DNA of 64,000 bases, from positions 5,180,001-5,244,000 of the forward strand of contig NC_016458.1 of assembly GCF_000226115.1 (NCBI RefSeq), read 5' to 3'. This document shows positions 41,264-53,755 of this stretch, piece by piece. Position 1 is the stretch's first letter; each line of letters opens with the position of its first letter. The notes below the pieces were generated by a model. That model was not told the DNA's origin. It did not search any database and saw only the letters and a list, made by a program, of their open reading frames with translations. Position numbers and translations under genes: made by a program. Origin of the DNA: Thermothielavioides terrestris NRRL 8126. Its lineage: Eukaryota > Ascomycota > Sordariomycetes > Sordariales > Chaetomiaceae.

Positions 41264-44200
41264 TTACCGGCCGATGGTGTTCCTCCTCCCTCGCTCATGC
41301 TCTCTCTTCGTTGCCCCAGTCACACGGCTCCATTCCTCCCATTCCCTGCTGATCTCCATGAGCACGCCGCCCATGACCTGCGCGCTGGCCATCAGGCCGT
41401 GGCCCTCGCCCTCGAGCACGCGGACCTCGCACCGGCGCATCGTCTTGCCCAGCCACCTCACATTGTCGACCGGCACGCGCGTGTCGCGGCTGCCGTGGTG
41501 GATCACCACCGGCCTGGTGATGTCGACGTAGCGGAAGCCGATCGTGTGGCGCCGTTCCAGGCACACCAGCAGGTCGACGGCCGGGTTGGCGCCCGTCGTC
41601 GCCAACTGCCAGATGGCGTGCGTCAGGCGGTTGTCGTACAACTCCTGGCGCTCGCGGTTGGCAATCTGCGCACTCGCTAGGGCGGCGGCCTTCGAGATGA
41701 CCAGCTCCTCCTTGTCCGCCTGTCGCCGGAAGCCCTGGTGGCTGGAGTTGGATCGGCGGTGGCGGTGGCCGGTGCCCAGAGCCTGGGGCGAACCTGCGGT
41801 AGGGCCGTTGCTTTCGCCCGGCCGTTTCTGGTCCCCATTCTCTTCCGCCGCCGGGAAAGGCGCATATTTCTTGGGGTCCTCACCGAGGTGGTTGGCGTTC
41901 TCCTTGTTCTCCCCCGCTCCATGGAACATGCCCTTCGGCATATCCCTGCTCTCCTTCGCAGCGGCGCTGCTCTTCTTGTCTCGCTTGGCTCTTTTTTGCT
42001 TCGGCAGGGAGCTCGTGATGCTGGAACTCGTGGCCGTCATGAAGCTGCTGTTGGCCGCCTTCAAAATAGGCGTCGGGAGTGCCCGCAAGATCTTTTGGCT
42101 GGTGGGGATGGCATTTGTTGGAGGCAACGGTGTTTTCTCGCTGGCACCAAATACGTTCATTTGGGAGGGGGGAATCCAGGGGGCAAGCAGGTGAATCCTG
42201 CCCCTGATGTGCTGGGGCATTCGGAGCGCGGTGGCAAGAGCATAGATGGCGCCGGCCGAATGCGCCAAGATGGAGAACTTGGTGATCTTGAGGGCTTGAC
42301 AAATCGCGTACACGTCATCTAAGAAAGATTAGCACCACGAGTGAGCTGGAGTACAGATCTTCGAGAGGGAGCAGCATACCAGGCCAGCTCAAAGGGGTTG
42401 TGGTGCCATCGGCATACGGCTCGCTGTCACCGACGCCGGGGCGATCCGGCGTTATCAGGCGCAACCTCAGGGTCAAGGCCAGCTCATCGTAAAAGGCGGT
42501 GATGTACCTAGTCAATCCCATGCCGACGCAACAGAAGACGGCGCTGCCGTTCGGATCCCCCACCTCACTAAAGCTGATGACCCGGCCGGTTTGAGGATGC
42601 CTAATCTTCTGGCTGAGCCGGGGGCTGCATAGATAGCTTTCCACTGCATCGTCGATGCTGTCGGCGCTCCGCGGCCGCTCATAGGCGACGTGAGGCTGGT
42701 CGCTGTGCCTTTTACTTCCCGCCGCGGCGGCTTGGTCTGTCGCATTGTCGGCGCTAGGACTTGGAGCGCCCGAGAGTCGCTTGAGCTTCGCGCTGCTGCG
42801 CTTCGCCTTGACGGTGGTACTGCCGCCTTCACTTGCATAGCAGCCAAAGGGATCGGGAGTCAGGCGGCCGGACCGTCGCCGGTACTCAGCGCTCGCTTCC
42901 CGGTCTCGGCGACGCCCTTGCGCAACGGAGGGCGAAGGCGCGCCGTCGTCGATGGCATCAGGGTCCGGGAACATGGAGACCGCGGGCGTCGCCGGGTCCG
43001 TGCTGGGCGCCTCAGGCACCGGTTTGGACGCCCTCTTGTCCCGCGGCCTGTCCGCAGAGAGTCTCAGAGGGTCTAAGTCATGCCCTTCCCTGTGGCCGGC
43101 AGGGCGCCGCTTTGCCGCGTCGCCCCGTGAGGCGCGAGACCCACCACTCTGCTCCTCGAGCTCCGGGATTGTCAGGGACGCGCCACCGCCACCCTCGCTG
43201 TCCCGCTTCGAAGTCCGCGAAGTCCTCGCTGACGCCCTCTTCCCGCTGGTTCCGGTCTTCCGCAAGGACGAGTCTCTAGCGGGAATCAGACGTGGATCTG
43301 CGAGGCTCTCTGCGGGGCCACCATCGGTTCCGACGTGGTCTTCGCCGTCGCCGGCGGCGAGATCCCCGTTTGGCTCCTCGTTGATGACGGATTCGGCGGC
43401 GAGAGGATCGAGGTGTGTTGCACCGCCTGTTGCGCTTAGCCTCTTGGAGTTCCCGCCGACAGCCCCGATGCTGGCTCTTTTCTTTTCGACTTCCTTTTCT
43501 CGCAATCTTTCCTTACTGCTCATGTACATCAGGGAGCGTTGGTGCCGGGCGCCTTTCTTATTCCAGCTGTCATGCGACTGTTGCTTCTTCAATCCGTGCG
43601 GCTCGGCACCAGGCGAAAGCGGCTCTTGGCTGCTACGCTCGATGCTGACTTTGCCGATGCTCTCAGCTCCGGACGTCAGCGATCCTCTGCTGGAAGGCCT
43701 GGAGACACCGCCACTGCTACGCCGCGAAAGGAGGCCTTTTAGGCCCGACGAGTCTCGAGCGCTAGGGCTCCTGGGCGACTTGGGCGCGGTCAAAGGCGAC
43801 AAGCCGCTCGGAGGCTTGGAAGTCCGGACGACCGGGGAACTCGCCGGGAGGTCTTCTAGAGGGACATCCTCTTCTTGTAAATCCCTCAGCGACGGCTGGG
43901 CATACGCGCCGTAGGTGACGCCGAAGGAACCGCCAGAGGGTGAGGCGGGAAGCGACAGCGTGAGTGGGTTGGCCGGGTCGATTGGACTCAGATACGAGGG
44001 GCCGTCAAAGTGGTTGCTCACTGGCCTGGAGATGGCAGAAAGCGATGTGATGAGCGACGAGATGACCTCGGGCGATGCAGGCGGCAGCGGGCCAACTTGG
44101 TCCTCGTCCTCGTCTTTGAGATAGCGTTCGGCGTATCGGGCTCGGTCGCGGCTCGTCCAGTCGGCAAAGACGTCGTTATAATCTCGATCGCGCTTCGAAT

Positions 44201-44330
44201 GGGAATGGGCGTTCGAGCGGGGAGCGAGCTGGGCTTTGTCGGGGGACTGGTCGCCGCGCCTCGCCCGCTCGCGTTCTCGGGATCTGCGGGGGATAGGGGG
44301 AGGAGCGGTGGCCAGCGAAGTTTGCTCCAT
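41264..44330 (-). CDS. Alpha/beta hydrolase with long disordered N-terminus
   Basis: Two exons, 44330-42380 and 42318-41264, with a 61-bp phase-1 intron. The protein is 1001 aa, starting at MEQTSLATAPPP. Residues 1 to about 570 are low-complexity (Ser, Arg, Lys and acidic blocks), with probable phosphorylation-rich segments. The catalytic fold starts near GRVISFSEVGDPNGSAVF. The oxyanion loop is followed by PDRPGVGDSEP, nucleophile elbow AHSAGA, acid in HHGSRDTRVPV, and catalytic His in EGEGHGLM, giving a complete Ser-Asp-His triad. A 170-residue charged insertion (KQKRAKRDKK, GHRHRRSNSS) separates the core halves as a cap or regulatory loop. The substrate is unknown. No signal peptide, so cytosolic. 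Confidence 0.85.
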
Positions 44331-46641
44331 GGCGGCGGCTATAACCACTGGCGGCACCTTCCTGCAGTCGCTAACCGCGTTCGTAGGCCGGCAGCACGGG
44401 GCCAAGAGACGGGAAGGTCGCTCCGGGGGGAGGGCTGGCAGGCGGTGCGCTCAACGCGTGCGTTTGCAGGTCTCAGCGCGCGACTCAAGATTGTCGGGCT
44501 GTCTCGGAGGCATGCGCGATGCGGCCGTTGTGAAATGGCGAATGGTTGAGACGGCTGCTGCAAGCGCAAACATGCATGCAGCAAGACGAGGATCCGGCGT
44601 CGACGAAGCGGGCTCGCCTGGAGTCAATTGGAGTCAATGCGGTCGGAGAGGGTGGGTCTGGGCCGCGGGAGGAACAAGGAGCCAAGCGGGAACGGCGGAT
44701 GGGAGAAAAAGATCCGGCGAGGCGGACGAGAGCGACACTCTCTGCGATTGCGATCGGCTACCAAGCCTGCCACGACTTGACGTTACCCGTTCGCCTCGGG
44801 CGACAATACGAAGTACACTCGGTAGCGAAAAAGAAGGTGTCTGTCCGCTTGATCCTGGCCAGACTGAGAGACAGGCGGCATGCAGCAAGCGCGGTTTGCA
44901 CTGTTCACTGCGCTCCTGGTGGTGAAAGGTTCCTCGCGCAAGGAGTGGAAAATCGGGTGCAGCGGAGACCGCAATTGCAAATCCGGAACCCACAGGAAAG
45001 GACTGTGTGGGCCCAATTCGACCCAGTCCTGTGGTCGCACAGAAGGCCAGGAACACCTACTGTGGTTAGTGTAGGTAGTTGCGGGTCGCGGCTGTCTTTG
45101 CTGCACGCCAAACACTTCGTCCTTAGTGCGGAGAAAAGGACGGAGACCGAGTTCGAGATAATGTGAGTCTACTGTGTAATGCAGGGAGGGAGGAAGAGAC
45201 TCCCGTCGTGTGGAAAGATGAAGCGCATGGGCCTCTCATCTCGTCCCATGACCGTGCTCCGGTGCCCCTGGCGGCTGGCAGGGGTTTGCCTGCTTCCTCC
45301 AATCCAAAGCTTGCCCAATTTTCCGTCCCCTGACCCCACCTGGGCAACAGCCCAGAACCACTGCGCTGGAAAGGAGAATCAGGGCCTTCAAGCGCGGATA
45401 GGTAACTAACGCTAACTTGTGTACACCAACGTTAGCGGAAGGCAACAACTTCCTGACCGTTGCTGTTGCTGTCGCTGTCGCATTGGAAGTTGGAAGTCAT
45501 GGCTCTTTCCGGCGCGTTGAGACAGTTCGAAACGGAATCGCCACTGCGCACGCAGGGTGTCATGACCCCCGACCGCCGACTGTGGGGGTCAGGGAAGGCA
45601 GGTATCCATCTGGTTGGAAGACGGGCCGCGGGCGCCCCAGAGTTCTGCCAGGGCTTCTTATTGAAGATGCACTTCCGCCATTTTCAGCTACCTCCTTATT
45701 TCCGTTTGACTAATATCGTATTCAGTTTGGTTCCATCGTCATCATGTATTGAACATACATAACCCTACTGCTGCGTTACTATTCTATCTGGTGTTCCGAT
45801 ACCTTCGGTTTAGGGTCGGCATCCTGCTGGTAATACCTTAGTTGAGCTGCTCAATGAGAGACTGCCGCTCGCACTGACGTCATGCTTCAACCTTCGTGGC
45901 ATCTCCCTTCCCCATCTCAACGGGCCAAAGAAGACAATGAGCGAGGCGATGTCCAGCGCACGCTGTGAACCACAGACTGCAGCATGACTCCCTGAGTTAT
46001 GCTCCTCCAATTTCTCCCCCTCTCATGTCATCGACCTTCCCGTTCAAACCCCATCTTCCCAAAGATCTGAAGCGGAGGCGGCGAGGCAGCGGCTGGGGTC
46101 GAGAGGCGGTGAGAAGGTGGAGGAGGCGAGTGTGGTGGTCCATGATGGGGTTGAGAGGTTAGGGATGGGGATGGGGGTTGGTGGGAGGGGGAACTCGAGG
46201 AGCGGGAAGGGGAAGCGGAGGGGATAAGAAGGTAATGGTGATGAGTGAAGGCGATGGGTCGTTCCGTTGTGATGCGGTAGTCGTCTCGTTGTGCCTTTCG
46301 GAAAACGAGTTGCCAGTGTGTTTCGGCTTTTGCATGCTATTACTCCTTGGATATCGCAACGATGTTGGTGCGCTCGCAATTTAAGTTAGCCTCCCCGTCG
46401 ACCGACGAAAAGAGCAGGCCAAATCAGGAGCAGTTCCAGCCCCCCATTGACACCAATGTTTATCCCGTCTATCCTGCCGCTGCCGCTGTGTACCCAAAAG
46501 CCCGTAATGTACAATGTCATCCGTACCTCTAATGTGTTGAATGCACCCCCGTATGCTGTGTTCAAGTCATGTATCAGACAGCTCTGATGAGCGGGGCTAC
46601 GGAAGCCCATGCCAGGGCCCTGGCGCTTCGTTACTGCCGCC
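44331..46641. other. Intergenic, upstream of hydrolase and downstream of IML2
   Basis: 2.3 kb. It holds the hydrolase promoter (right of 44330) and the IML2 3' flank. Frames are short and reciprocal, and no gene is supported. Confidence 0.5.
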
Positions 46642-49216
46642 TCACGCCCAGCCCTTCCGCGTTCTCAGCCACTCGACAGTCTCGATGCCAGCCTTGACTC
46701 GCAAGCCGAACCTGGCGTCCAGCACGAAGGCCTCCCACTTCGAAACCTTGTCCAGGTACTGCCGGCACTCCTCCGCCTTCTGCCGTCGGAATGCCCCGAC
46801 TTCGTCGGCGTTGCCCTGTGGCCATGTGTTTTGGTCGCAGACGCCCATCCAGGCAACCGCAGCAATCTCGTAGTGCGCGGCCGCGAGGCAGTAATCATCC
46901 CTCGTCGAGCCCTTGAAGACGGACCTAAGCACGGTGTCGGTCAGTACGAAGCCTGCCTGTCTTGCCAAACCGGCATGGGGAAACATACTTGTCCATGGCC
47001 AACAGGGGCTCAACCAAAGCTCTCGCCTCGGCGCCCCTGCCCAACTGCCGCAACAGCGCCGACTCGGCCAGCAGCCCGATAGCCACCTCGTCCTTCTCCT
47101 CCTTCATCTTCGCCAGCTTGTCCGGCGCAGCCGTGCACCGCTCCCACGCCAACAAGCCCCTGGCCTTCTCCAGGTACTTCGGCGGCATCCGCTTGCTGCC
47201 GTTCCACAGGTAGATCATCTCCATGGCCGGGCTGACCGCCACCGCGTCCGCGAGCTCCAAGCCCAGCGCCTTGGCGCGCTCCTCCCACTTTTGCAGTTTC
47301 CGGCACACAAACACCTCGAAGGGCAGCTGCCGCGCCATGAACCGCTTCCTCCCCGCCACGGTGGGCGCCTTGCGGAGGTACTCCTCCGCCAGCCGCTTGT
47401 GCTTCTGCGCCTCGGTGCGGAGGACCGACTTCTCTTCCGGCCCCACGTCCTCCCCGGCCTGCTGGGCCGCATGCGCTGCGTCGCGGTACATCTCCAGCTC
47501 AGCGCAGCCGGCGATGTAGTAGTACAGCGCGTGGCTCCAGCTGTTGAGCTCGACGCAGCGCAGGAAGTTGTCGCGCATGGCGGGCCAGTCGAGCACGTAC
47601 ATGGAGCTCATGCTCAGCTCGAAGTTGTTGAGCGCCGTGATCTGCCGCATCTTGCTGTCCGTGTTGGAGGCCAGCAGGGCGATGGCCTCGTCCAGCCGCC
47701 GCGAGTTGGCCAGCATGCGCGCCTCCTCGAGCTTCCACAGCCGCGAGTCAGGGTAGCGCTCGCGCATGGCGGCGAGCAGGGCGGTGCATTTCTCCTTTGG
47801 GTAGCTGATCGTCGGAATGTCGCTGTCGGCGGTGCCGCTGCTGTTGCTGCCGTCCGAGTCGGCGGCGGTGTCGTCTAGGTCGTGCTCCGGCGGCAGGATG
47901 TCGGCCATACCGAGGAAGGTGTTGTAATAGTTGAGGAGGACTAGCCCGGCCATGGCCCCGTTGATGTTGGGAAACTTGGTGGACTGCCAGAGCATTTTGA
48001 TGCCCCTGTCGCGGTCACCCTTGAAGCCAATGATGTACAGTAGACGGGAAAAGGCGGGAGGAACCATAGACAGGAGGAGGAGGAGGATGCCAAAACACAT
48101 GTTTGCGCCGCTGTGGACAAAGATGTCGACAGTGGACCTGAACAGCCCTTTATCGGCGCCGGATGTGTTGAGTTGATCCAGGTGGATGCTGCCAGGCGTT
48201 CGTGTTCCGTTTTCCAAGCCATGGTTGGAGGGCGGGAGTGAGACAGGGATTGTCTCTAAATCCTGGACCACGGACAGCTCGGCCAGCTTCTCATCAAGCT
48301 CTGTCGTTGGTTCCACATCAGGCTTGCGTTCTTCGCGGGTTGGGGCCTCTGAGGCATCTCTGACAGCCTGTACCGACTCTCCATCACCCTCATCGGTTCC
48401 CTGGATTTTGGGCGTTTGCGGCTCCTCCAAATCGACAAACTCGGACTCGTCGAAGGCTCCCGGCATCGGGTCTTCCGAAAAGCTCGGTTTCCTCGCAGAG
48501 GCTATCCGCTTCTCTGTCCCATGTCCTATTGAGCTCAGATAGCGCGCTTCCGCCTCGATGATGCCGTCCAGCGTAATGTAGGCTTTCCGCAGCTTGTAGA
48601 ACCCCTTGATCGCTTCCGTCAGGCTTTCGTGCATGACACCCACAACGGCGTTCATCAGTTGCGCCTCCGCTTGCACGAGGGCGAACTCGGAACCGGGCGG
48701 GTAGATCTTGCTCCAGCGCTCGTCCCCGTCCCCGTCCCCAGCAGCATTTAGCGTAGCAGTCGCCGGCTTAGAGTACCAATAACCAGTCCCAGCTCCGGAG
48801 CCGGTGCCCGACTTCTCGGCCGCTTTTTGTTCCTTCTTCATGTCGCTCCACGCCCTGTTCTCCGTTTCAGTCAGCCGGGTCGCCGCCTCCGTCATGATAT
48901 CCTTCTCGAAGCCGAGGATGCTCCTCATGAAGGTCGAAACTCCCAGGCCAAGCTGGTGGAACGTGGAAGAGTCCTCGCGCAGGCGGAGCCGGGCTTCTGC
49001 TCCATCAATGTCGTCGTTCATGATAAGCCCGGCGGCGGCCATCGCATCCTCGATGTCGCGCGCTTCCTGCTGGGTGGGGGTAGCCGGCGGCTTGGACCTG
49101 CCATTGAGCGTCCCAGTACTAGCGGTTGGGCTCTGGGCAGGACTGGAAGACTTCAACGAGGGCTTGGGGTTGGGCGCCGCCGCAGAGCCGCGGAACCACG
49201 AACGGAGGGCCGACAT
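46642..49216 (-). CDS. IML2: IML2/TTC39-family outer-membrane TPR protein
   Basis: Two exons, 49216-46989 and 46924-46642, with a 64-bp phase-2 intron. The protein is 836 aa. It is the fungal homologue of yeast Iml2, a TTC39-family protein of the mitochondrial outer membrane and lipid droplets implicated in clearance of inclusion bodies. Visible family blocks are [104 protein letters not shown] and [13 protein letters not shown]-terminal TPR-like helices end in [11 protein letters not shown]. Length is close to fungal orthologues. A Ser/Pro-rich N-terminus and an acidic central loop are variable. Confidence 0.93.
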
Positions 49217-50432
49217 GGTTGCCTGCGGAAGCGACTCAAGTGAGCCGACGGCCTGCGAAGTATGCGCCGAGCCGACGGCGTCAAGGAGGTCGGCGAAAGG
49301 GAGGCGGGAGAGGAAAAGGCAACGTTGCCCTTCTGCATGGAATGGGGAAAGATGTGGACGTCAGCGGAAACAGCAAGAAAGGGCCTCCAAAGAGGCGAGC
49401 CGGCTTGGCCGGATGCCAAAGGCCCGCAACAACTCACAAACCGGGTCGTCGGAGCCTAGGAATGCGCCCGCGAAGGACCCGAACCCTTGTCCACGGCCTT
49501 GCTGCGGGCTCCGGGCTGAGGCGCAGGCAACCAATGGGCCAGGCTCACCCCGCCAAAAAAACGAGATTCCAGACCTGCCCCTCCAAGAACGGAGATAACG
49601 ACCAATAATGGAGATAACAACGAGATCCAGAGATGCTTGCACCCTCTGGCTGACGTCCCGGGGATGGTCATGCCGTCAAATACAGATACGGAAGACCGAT
49701 CCGTGCTCAGAGCGCTTTAGCTCTGCCCCTAGTGCTTCGTACACGACAGTACGCTGGATGTGCTGGTGCATACCAGACTTGGCAGGTTAGACCCAGTGCA
49801 GGTTTTCACTCGCTGCCCTATGTGCATAACGTTATTCCGCTTGGTCGTCCTGGTCAGGCTAGAAGACAAAAGGCTATCCGCAGTCGGGAGGACATACCAA
49901 CATACCTACGCAAGGGCATGAAATTGGTGCTGCGGGAGTATGCGAACATCATCCATCACACCATCTGTTTTCTAAGCCGCCAAACTCATCTGGTTACAGA
50001 ATCAGTGTGGATCGGAGACGGCTTGCTTGTGCGGAATACACGTAAGATTACGGGGTATTGATTGATTTGGTCCGTGCGCCGAATGGCCCCGCGACCCTCA
50101 CACCTGCGCGGATGATGCCGTCGTCAACAGCTGCCTTCCACCTTGTGCACCTTGTGTGGGCACCCAGAGAAAGAAAGACGCAGACCCAGACACATTGATC
50201 CGCATCATTTTCAGTCGCCGCCGGCTCTCACAAAACTCAAGCGCAGTGGACATCGATCGCCAATTTCTGCGCCCAAAGACCGCCGCTGACCAGCAAAAGG
50301 CTCAGCTGATCCTTCTGACGCAGCAGTTGGGCGCCTTCCACAACCTTGCCTCCTGACTTCGAGCTTGGCGAATCGCCCTCCCAGCTCGCAACACACTCCA
50401 CACACATCTCAACACAAACCAGCCTGCCCACG
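49217..50432. promoter_or_regulatory. Divergent promoter, IML2 and SEM1
   Basis: Head-to-head interval of 1.2 kb between two housekeeping genes. No gene is supported. Confidence 0.45.
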
Positions 50433-50908
50433 ATGGCCTCCTCACAAACCACCTCCAAAAAGGACGACCACAAGACCGCCACCACGGAGAACAAGCCGGA
50501 CCAGCCGCAGGCCACAGCAGAGCAGAAGCCGGCCGCGCTGGAGGAGGACGACGAGTTCGAGGATTTCCCGGTTGACGGTGCGTCAGAAAAGAAAACAATG
50601 CGTTATCCATTATCACACAGCTTGGGCATTTGCTGATGACCAGTGGTGGCACGGACAGACTGGGAGGCCGAAGACACAGAGGCCGCGAACGGCGGCGGCG
50701 GCGGCGAGGGGACACAGCACCTGTGGGAGGAGTCGTGGGACGACGACGACACGACCGATGACTTCTCAACGCAGCTCAAGTACGTGTCCAGGCCGCCCGC
50801 CCGCTCACCCTACCTACTTTCAGGCACTTGCATCGGGATCGGGGCGGGAATGCTGACCAGCGCGACAGGGAGGAGCTGAAGAAGGTCGAGGCATCCAAGA
50901 AGCGGTGA
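50433..50908 (+). CDS. SEM1: 26S proteasome lid subunit Sem1/DSS1
   Basis: Three small exons: 50433-50577, 50659-50779 and 50869-50908 (introns 81 and 89 bp), giving 101 aa. Spliced, it reads LEEDDEFEDFPVDDWEAEDTE, then HLWEESWDDDDTTDDFSTQLK and EELKK, the two acidic/aromatic binding sites that define DSS1/Sem1. Sem1 tethers proteasome lid subunits and also serves in the TREX-2 mRNA export complex. The N-terminus (first 35 residues) is a Lys/Thr/Gln-rich variable leader. The exon 2 acceptor was chosen at 50658 because it alone yields the conserved FPVDDW. No exon exceeds about 50 codons, so the gene is easy to miss. Confidence 0.93.
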
Positions 50909-51347
50909 TTGGGCGATACCGTGCGTAGACAATAGAGGGGTGGAACTGAACTTTACGGCAACACCTGAGCGGTGGATATCGGACACCTGAGCCCGGAGCA
51001 GTTGAACTGCTGCTGGCACGTTGGCATACGGGTAGCCGCACAGTTGGGTCTGGAAGGGCTATGGCGGCCTGCTTAAGGGCAACTGCGCTTCATCGCGGAC
51101 GGGATGGCACAGAGGTTTTGTCTGCAGTCGGAATGGGATAATATCCACGCCACCCAGGCATGAAGGTTGGAAGTGTGCATGCATCCTTAGCAAGCACCCA
51201 TCTGCCAATGCTCCCAACTATTGCAAATAAGAGAAACATGTCTATTGCTTGACTAATCACCGCAGATCAGGCTCATTCAAAGCATCGACCTCCTCCTAAG
51301 TCCATTACTATGACTGCCCTATTGACTTCCCCTCTCTGGGCTCGTAC
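50909..51347. other. Convergent intergenic, SEM1 and PGK
   Basis: 3' ends of SEM1 (plus) and PGK (minus). Nothing else is supported. Confidence 0.6.
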
Positions 51348-52753
51348 CTACTTGCGCTCGCTCAGCGCGACAACACCCGGCAGCGCCTTGCCCTCGAGCA
51401 GCTCCAAGCTGGCACCGCCGCCGGTCGACACGTGGCTAAGCTTGTCCTCGACGCCATACTTGGCCGCCACGGTGGCCGTGTCGCCGCCGCCGATGATGAC
51501 GATCTTGCCGCTCTGCGCGGCGGCGACGGCGGCATCCAGCGTGGCCTTGGTGCCCGAGGCGAACTTGTCGAACTCGAACACGCCGGCCGGGCCGTTCCAC
51601 AGGATGGTCTGCGCCTCGTCGATGGCGGCCTTGTACAGCTTGACCGACTCGGCGCCGCAGTCCAGGCCCATCCAGCCGTCGGGGATGCCCTCGGCGTCGG
51701 TGGCCGTGCCCGTGTTGGCGTCCTTGTCGAACTTGTCCGCCGTGATGTAGTCGACCGGCAGCACCACCTTGACGCCGTTCTTCTCGGCCTTCTTCATCAG
51801 GTCGCCCACCGTCTTGGAGCCGGCCTCGTCGAAGAGCGACGTGCCGATCGGCACGTTGTACAGCGTCTTCTTGAACGTGAAGGCCATGCCGCCGCAGATG
51901 ACCAGCGTGTCGACCTTGTCCAGCAGGTTGTCGATCAGCTGGATCTTGTCCGACACCTTGGCGCCACCCAGGATGGCCAGGAACGGCCGCTTGGGCGACT
52001 CGAGCGCCTGCGCGAAGTAGTCGAGCTCCTTCTTCATCAGGAAGCCGGCCGCCTTCTGCGGGAGGTCGACGCCGACCATGGAGGAGTGCGCGCGGTGCGC
52101 CGTGCCGAAGGCGTCGTCTGGGAGGGAGCGTCAGCATGGGTTTGAGTGACACATCGGGGTCTACTGCGCGGTACTAGGGAGTGAACGGACTGATGTAGAT
52201 ATCGCCGAGCTTGGTCAGCCCCTTGCGGAACTCCTCCACCTGGGCCTTGTCCGCCTTGATCTTGTTCCCGTCGGCATCGGTGCCCTTGCCCTCCTCCTCG
52301 ACGTGGAAGCGCAGGTTCTCAAGCAGCACGACCTCGCCGTTGTTGGCCTTGTTGACGATCTCCTCAACCTCGGGGCCGACGCAGTCCGGCGCGAAGGTCA
52401 CGCTCTTGCCCAGCAGCTTCTCGAGCTCGGGCACGACGGGCTTCAGCGAGTACTTGGGGTTCACCTTGCCGTCGGGGCGGCCCAGGTGGGACATCAGCAC
52501 AACGGCCTTGGCGCCATGGTCGATGGCGTACTTGATGGTGGGAACGGCGCCGACGATCCGCTGGGGGTTGGTGACCTTCTTGTCGGCGTCGAGCGGCACA
52601 TTGAAGTCGACCTGGGATAGCGTTCATATTAGTTTCTGGGATACCCTGCTCCCACCACGAAGCGACAGGCCCGGAGGTCCGACATACGCGAATCAGGACA
52701 CGCTTGTCCATGAGGTCGACGTCCTCGATAGAGAGCTTGTTGGCCAGAGACAT
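51348..52753 (-). CDS. PGK1: Phosphoglycerate kinase
   Basis: Three exons: 52753-52688, 52611-52191 and 52117-51348 (introns 76 and 73 bp), giving 418 aa, the standard length. Cytosolic glycolytic enzyme transferring phosphate between 1,3-bisphosphoglycerate and ADP. Motifs are [13 protein letters not shown] (joint of exons 1 and 2), [35 protein letters not shown] (exon 2-3 joint, IY-INDAFG), [22 protein letters not shown], and the nucleotide site [13 protein letters not shown] with [14 protein letters not shown]. The N-terminal motif [14 protein letters not shown] is typical of filamentous fungi. High codon bias fits strong expression. Confidence 0.97.
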
Positions 52754-53755
52754 CCTGATGATTCTCCGAAGCAATTGGTGTAGAAACGGAGTTCTTGGTC
52801 GGAAAATATGGGCGAAAGTCAGCGGGATCGTTCGCAGGTGTTGGACGGCAGGTAAAAAAGACGCAGGACGGATCTGGCGACGGAGCTGCCCAGACCTGGT
52901 GTGGGATGGAGGGGTAGAGGGGTAATAAAAAGTTGGTGGGGTCAGCCACCATGCAGGAAGCTGTGACGTCTGCCCATTCATGGTTGGCAGGCCCTGGTTC
53001 TTGTCTTTCGTTGTCACACAGCATCTAAGCAATGCGAAGATCGGACCACCGAGCGAGTTGGTTCCATCTTCTCAGCTGATATGCATGCATCACATCGTCA
53101 TCCACATTGTTTTGAGACGAGATGGTTTAAACACGCAGTAGGTTCTCGACCACCTCGGAACCCATGCTGCCCGTAACACACAGCTGGTTTGGGTGACTGC
53201 CAGCCTAGGCTGGGCGATTCCTTGGTCTCCTTTCCACCACTGTATAATTCTAGGAGGCTGGACTGAAGTATCCCATTGCCAGCCCTAATGTGTTCATGGC
53301 GTCCGGGCTGTTTTGTGCTTAGTGGGGGTCAAGCAGGATATCCGGCACCGTGAAAGTCGCAGTGTCAAGTGGGAGCTATGGCCTCCCCAGCTCAAGCGGG
53401 TCCGACGCCTCCGAGCTGGGCAAATGGTTCCATTGAGACAACGAGACCAAGAAAGACCGGGAGAGGCCTGGCATCATGTAACAGCGCTACCTTCCTACGA
53501 CAATACTACAAAGAATCCGCTCCCCAACTCCGTACGCCTCGGTGACTAATGATCACCAGAATCCAGACCACCCACGGTTTCCCATGCCACCTGCTAATAC
53601 AATGTTTAAGCCCTGAGGAATAAGGAAGGCCGAGATGCAACCCCGGATGCGCCCATCTTGTATATCGAACACTTCGGCTTACGCCGCCCGTTTAACAGCA
53701 AATCCTTGTCCAAGCCGCTCTTCCTTCGCCGCAAAAAAAACGACCAGCAGACGAC
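52754..53755. promoter_or_regulatory. PGK promoter region
   Basis: About 1 kb upstream of PGK and the 3' flank of the first Mpv17-like gene. The PGK coding strand has a pyrimidine-rich leader near 52850-52930, typical of strong fungal glycolytic promoters. Confidence 0.45.

Noticed and set aside
46913..47878. Plus-strand frame opposite IML2
   Set aside because: Antisense shadow with His/Arg/Leu-rich low-complexity translation.
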